From Himantopus leucocephalus (Eukaryota; Chordata; Aves; Charadriiformes; Recurvirostridae): a DNA stretch of 64,000 bases. Positions within the stretch are counted from its first letter, which is position 1; each line of letters begins with the position of its first letter. Below are positions 47,501 to 64,000 of the stretch, one piece after another. The stretch covers positions 5,558,550-5,622,549 of the forward strand of contig RSEF01000021.1 in NCBI GenBank assembly GCA_003993805.1, given 5' to 3'. The translations under genes and the position numbers were made by a program. The notes under the pieces were generated by a model that saw only the letters and a program-made list of their open reading frames with translations, was not told the origin of the DNA and did not search any database.

Positions 47501-50500
47501 CAGAGCAATATGCTTGGCCCACGTGAGGGCCAGGTCTTTAGCTTTGGGTGTACACATTGTTATGGCTTGTTTGGCCACCCAAACAGATCAGCTGGCCAGT
47601 CAGCCTTGAGGTATGTCTCTCTTGGATGGGGTGTATGTATGTGCCAGCTGTAGACCAAGAGCTTTGAGCATTCTGGCTGTCTGTTCTGCTGCTTAGCCCC
47701 TGGGGTGCCAAGCGCTACAGGTGTCCCATCCTGCTAAACTGTCTGGCAGAAGGCAGCAGTGTACCTGCCTTGAGCTTGAAAGAAGTATTTGAGGGTTGTG
47801 GGAGATGTGGCTGGTGGGGGAGGAAGAAGTATTATAGGAAGATGTAGGTGGGGGAATGCGGAGGTATTCTAGCAAAGTGTTTTGGGGTGTATTGCAGGAG
47901 GAAGAGTGAGGACTGGGGGCGTCTTATGTTGGAAAGTGGGTGGCTACAGCTCGGTGTTGATAAGTAGGAGTCTTTGATAGCCTGTGTACCTGCTTGAGGT
48001 TGGTTCTGTGAGTTTGCATCCCACTAAAACACAAACTTCTGTTTCGCCTTTGCTTGCCCTAGCTTTGAGAGATAAGCAAGTTGTGCAGCAAGCTAATTTC
48101 TGTCAAGTGTGGGTTGATTAACTTGAACCTCAGGCTACCAGACATACAGGTCAGAACCCTATCACAACATGGAATTTTTAACAATAATCTGTCTATCTAC
48201 CAGGCCGAAAGTCTGAGATGACGTTGGGGCTTTTGAAAATTGACAGCTGCAATGGGTGAATCCTTTTTTAAAGACTGTTGCAGTGAAAGACAAAGAGTGT
48301 GTCTCAAACAACGCCAGTAGCGTAAACCCTGACAAACAGGAGTGATGCTGCATTTGGCTGTTCACAAATGGCAAAATGACCCAGAGAAAAGGGAATTGTA
48401 ATTACTTTTACTCATGAGGTCAAGATAGTGCAAACAAGGTTACAGCTTGGACAACTCTGTTCCAATTTCCCAAGGCAAAAGGGAAGATGAAAGTGGGGTG
48501 GTGCAGGAGTATTAATCTGTGCAGAGCTTGCTTCATGTGAAAACTGTCACGCTGTATCACAACTAAGGTCGAACTAGTAAAGCATTCCGAATTTAGGAAT
48601 GGGAAGGGGAGAGACATGATAAGCGAAGTATTAGACACAGTGCAGGTCCAGAGTTATTCTTCCTTTGGCATATCCGCTTCAGGTTCTGTTAGAAAAATCC
48701 CTCTACATGGGGAGATAATCAGTGAGTTTGGAAAGACAAGGTATTGAGCAACTTGAACTTGACGTTGTAGTGCTAATAGCGTAGATAAGGTGCTTCATAT
48801 CTGGTGGGATGTGGCATCAGGTAGAAATACACAGCAGAAGGAAGCAGTTCATCCATTGTTGTGTCTTCTGTCGCTGCTGGTCAGTAGAGTCCTGGTAGCT
48901 TGCTGCTTTTGTTGCCCTTGGGGAAGGCTGAGGTAGCAGATCTTCTAGAAACTTGCTGGTTTTATTGTTAATGAGCAGAAGGTGAGGCAAGCTTGTTTTG
49001 CTTTATTGAAACGTGTAAACCCTGCCTCCTCCCCCTTTTACTTCCCTCCCTCTTAAGGCACATGGGTGGTTTTGTGGTCTCTGTATCCGGTCCTTGTGTG
49101 ATACAGCATGTGCGCTGAGGAAGCAGGACAGATAAAACATAGCTCATATTTCTGGGAATCCTTACCTCACTGCTGATGGGGAAGTGTTGTGCTCCCAGGC
49201 ACTGGCAGATAAGCTGCTGGGCTTCTTGTTGTACTGAAGCATAGGGCTGGCTCACGAGAGGCTGCCAGCAGGACTTCATGATTTGGGAGACCCAAATTTC
49301 CAGCAGCATGTTGCTCAGTTTCTTTCTAAGTTTGTACGCTGTCTTGACAGCTGCAAAGCCATATTTTAAGTTGTGAATGAGCAAATTTTGTACTGGTTTC
49401 ATGGGCTGAGGATAAGTGATACTGTTAGAATTGCTCAGGGCATGTGCAAGGCTGAATTTAGAACCAGCAGAGAGTCAGACTGTCAGGAGGCTGAAGCCTT
49501 GGTTTCCACAGCAGCTACGAGCCATGGCTACGTGAGCACCCTTCAGGCTGCACTACTGGCATGTTTCTATGCTGACCTGGTGGAAAAACTCTCTGGTAAG
49601 TGAGGGGGAATTTAGGTGAGCTGGTTTTCCTGCTGAGGTGGTTGAAAGGAGTTAGCCACTTACCCGTCTCTTGCTAGGAGCTAATGCTAACAGCTCCAAG
49701 CTCTTCCTGTACGTGGGGACACCACACTCTGCAGCCTGTCATCTGTGAGGAAACTGGAGTTCTATACTGCTCCCATATTTTGCTTGTGGGCAAATGGATG
49801 GGGTGTGAGGGGTTCTCTGACTGCGGTATTACGTGTCTCTAAGAAAGAAACCATGTCACGGGCTTCTGCTGAATGCCTTTTGGTTTAGCTGTTCATGCGT
49901 GTGCTTATCCTGTGTTTGAAAACAACAGTTTGTACCTGATAGCGTTCAGATTCTTTTTCTCTTATTTGTGGTCTTTGGATGTACTGAGAATAAATTGTAG
50001 AGCCCTGCCAAGTAAAAGGATGAAGGTGGAATTAACAAACCCATTTTGATTGCTGCAGTCTTAAATTTCATTTTTCCTGTACTTGTAGAGGGGGGGATAT
50101 ACAGTGGACTATTATTTGTGTGTATAAAAATGCACGCATACTCAAAACTATCAACACCTCTTTCTCCTTCTTGCAGACTGGGACTGAGCTCTGGAGAAAC
50201 AAAGTGGAGGTTGGAGCATGTGGCCTGAGGATTGCCGTGCAAAGCCAAGGGTAGGGACTCATTGTTTCTGTTAGCTGCTCGGTCATAGATTAGCTATTGG
50301 GACAAGTGCCTTCATTCTCAAGTGAAGATAATGCTTTAGTTTCTTTGTCAAATACAGATGTAGATGTTAATCCCAGTCTAGAAGAGGTTAAGAAAGGGTT
50401 GCATTGAAAGAGAAGCAAATTCTATAGCAAGAACACCTTTGTGGCTTAAAGGCACTGGACTGGAAATTTGACTAAGGTGCATGTTTTCCTGAGCTATGAG

Positions 50501-50610
50501 GATATGCTAACCTTTCTTTCTCTGGATTCTTTTGCACATTAACTTTCTTCAGAGCCCAGCACAGATCTGAGGCGATACTATGTAGTCAACTTTTTTCCCT
50601 TTTCTTGCAG

Positions 50611-50633
50611 GTGGTAGCTAAGAAGTGAGCAGG
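50611..50633 (+). other. PIK3CD: PIK3CD 5' UTR part of the ATG exon
   Basis: The strong acceptor ttttcttgcag is followed by 23 nt of 5' UTR, which contains stops in all frames, and then the ATG at 50634. This shows that at least one upstream noncoding exon exists. Confidence 0.8.
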
Positions 50634-63953
<13,320 letters not shown>

Positions 63954-64000
63954 TAAAAAAAAAGGTTGACTTCCCTCTGGCTTAGGAGCTGGAGCTCAGC

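Larger units (their letters stand above)
41707..50610 (+). other. PIK3CD: Presumed first intron of PIK3CD
   Basis: No coding sequence is recognised. Contents are the rest of the CpG-rich zone to about 42.3 kb, an antisense MIR, a CR1 3' end and mixed unique sequence. A segment at 49353-49595 has a fair acceptor and a strong donor (ctg|gtaagtgag) and could be an alternative noncoding exon. Confidence 0.5.

Overview
The window is vertebrate nuclear DNA, almost certainly from a bird. Its spliced genes have amniote-type exon structure. It carries 3' ends of CR1 LINEs in the form usual in avian genomes, a probable avian ERV-type LTR and several worn MIR-like SINE copies. A 100-N gap and three single-N joins mark it as a draft assembly. 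Gene order, left to right and all on the + strand, is the 3' half of TMEM201, a forkhead gene of the FOXL2 group (best fit FOXL2L, the gene called foxl3 in many fish papers), and the 5' two thirds of PIK3CD. TMEM201 and PIK3CD are neighbours in the human 1p36.22 block. I know of no forkhead gene between them in human, so the forkhead gene is the notable content here.

Layout. 1-9774: last intron-rich part of TMEM201 (SAMP1/NET5, an inner nuclear membrane protein); five coding exons are readable, with perfectly compatible phases and the true stop codon. 9775 to about 13970: probable 3' UTR with two candidate poly(A) signals. 15700-16900: CpG island holding a compact, apparently single-exon forkhead gene of 227 codons. 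Its stop codon lies inside an AATAAA, and a second AATAAA is 0.9 kb downstream. 17.8-41.4 kb: about 24 kb with no recognisable gene. It holds a gap-split CR1, MIR-like SINEs, an unusual 23-bp tandem array between two copies of a 95-bp repeat, a strong CTCF-like site, a degenerate minisatellite and an LTR in minus orientation. 41.48-41.71 kb: CpG island ending in a good splice donor, the best candidate for the PIK3CD promoter and noncoding first exon. 41.7-50.6 kb: presumed first intron with one CR1 and one MIR. 50634-63929: fourteen coding exons of PIK3CD, giving 688 uninterrupted codons from the start methionine through most of the helical domain. The kinase domain lies beyond the window.

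The three genes do not form a pathway. TMEM201 is a broadly expressed nuclear envelope protein. FOXL2L in fish is a germ-cell regulator of the egg or sperm decision. PIK3CD is the leukocyte class IA PI3-kinase catalytic subunit. A germline regulator between a housekeeping and an immune gene makes the sequence between FOXL2L and PIK3CD, including the CTCF-like site, a reasonable place to look for an insulating boundary. I found no tRNA, rRNA, CRISPR, phage or bacterial feature. I did not find a wholly novel molecular system. The items most worth checking are the forkhead gene and its unusual wing and 3' end, the 18.7-19.17 kb repeat structure, and the LTR next to the PIK3CD promoter.
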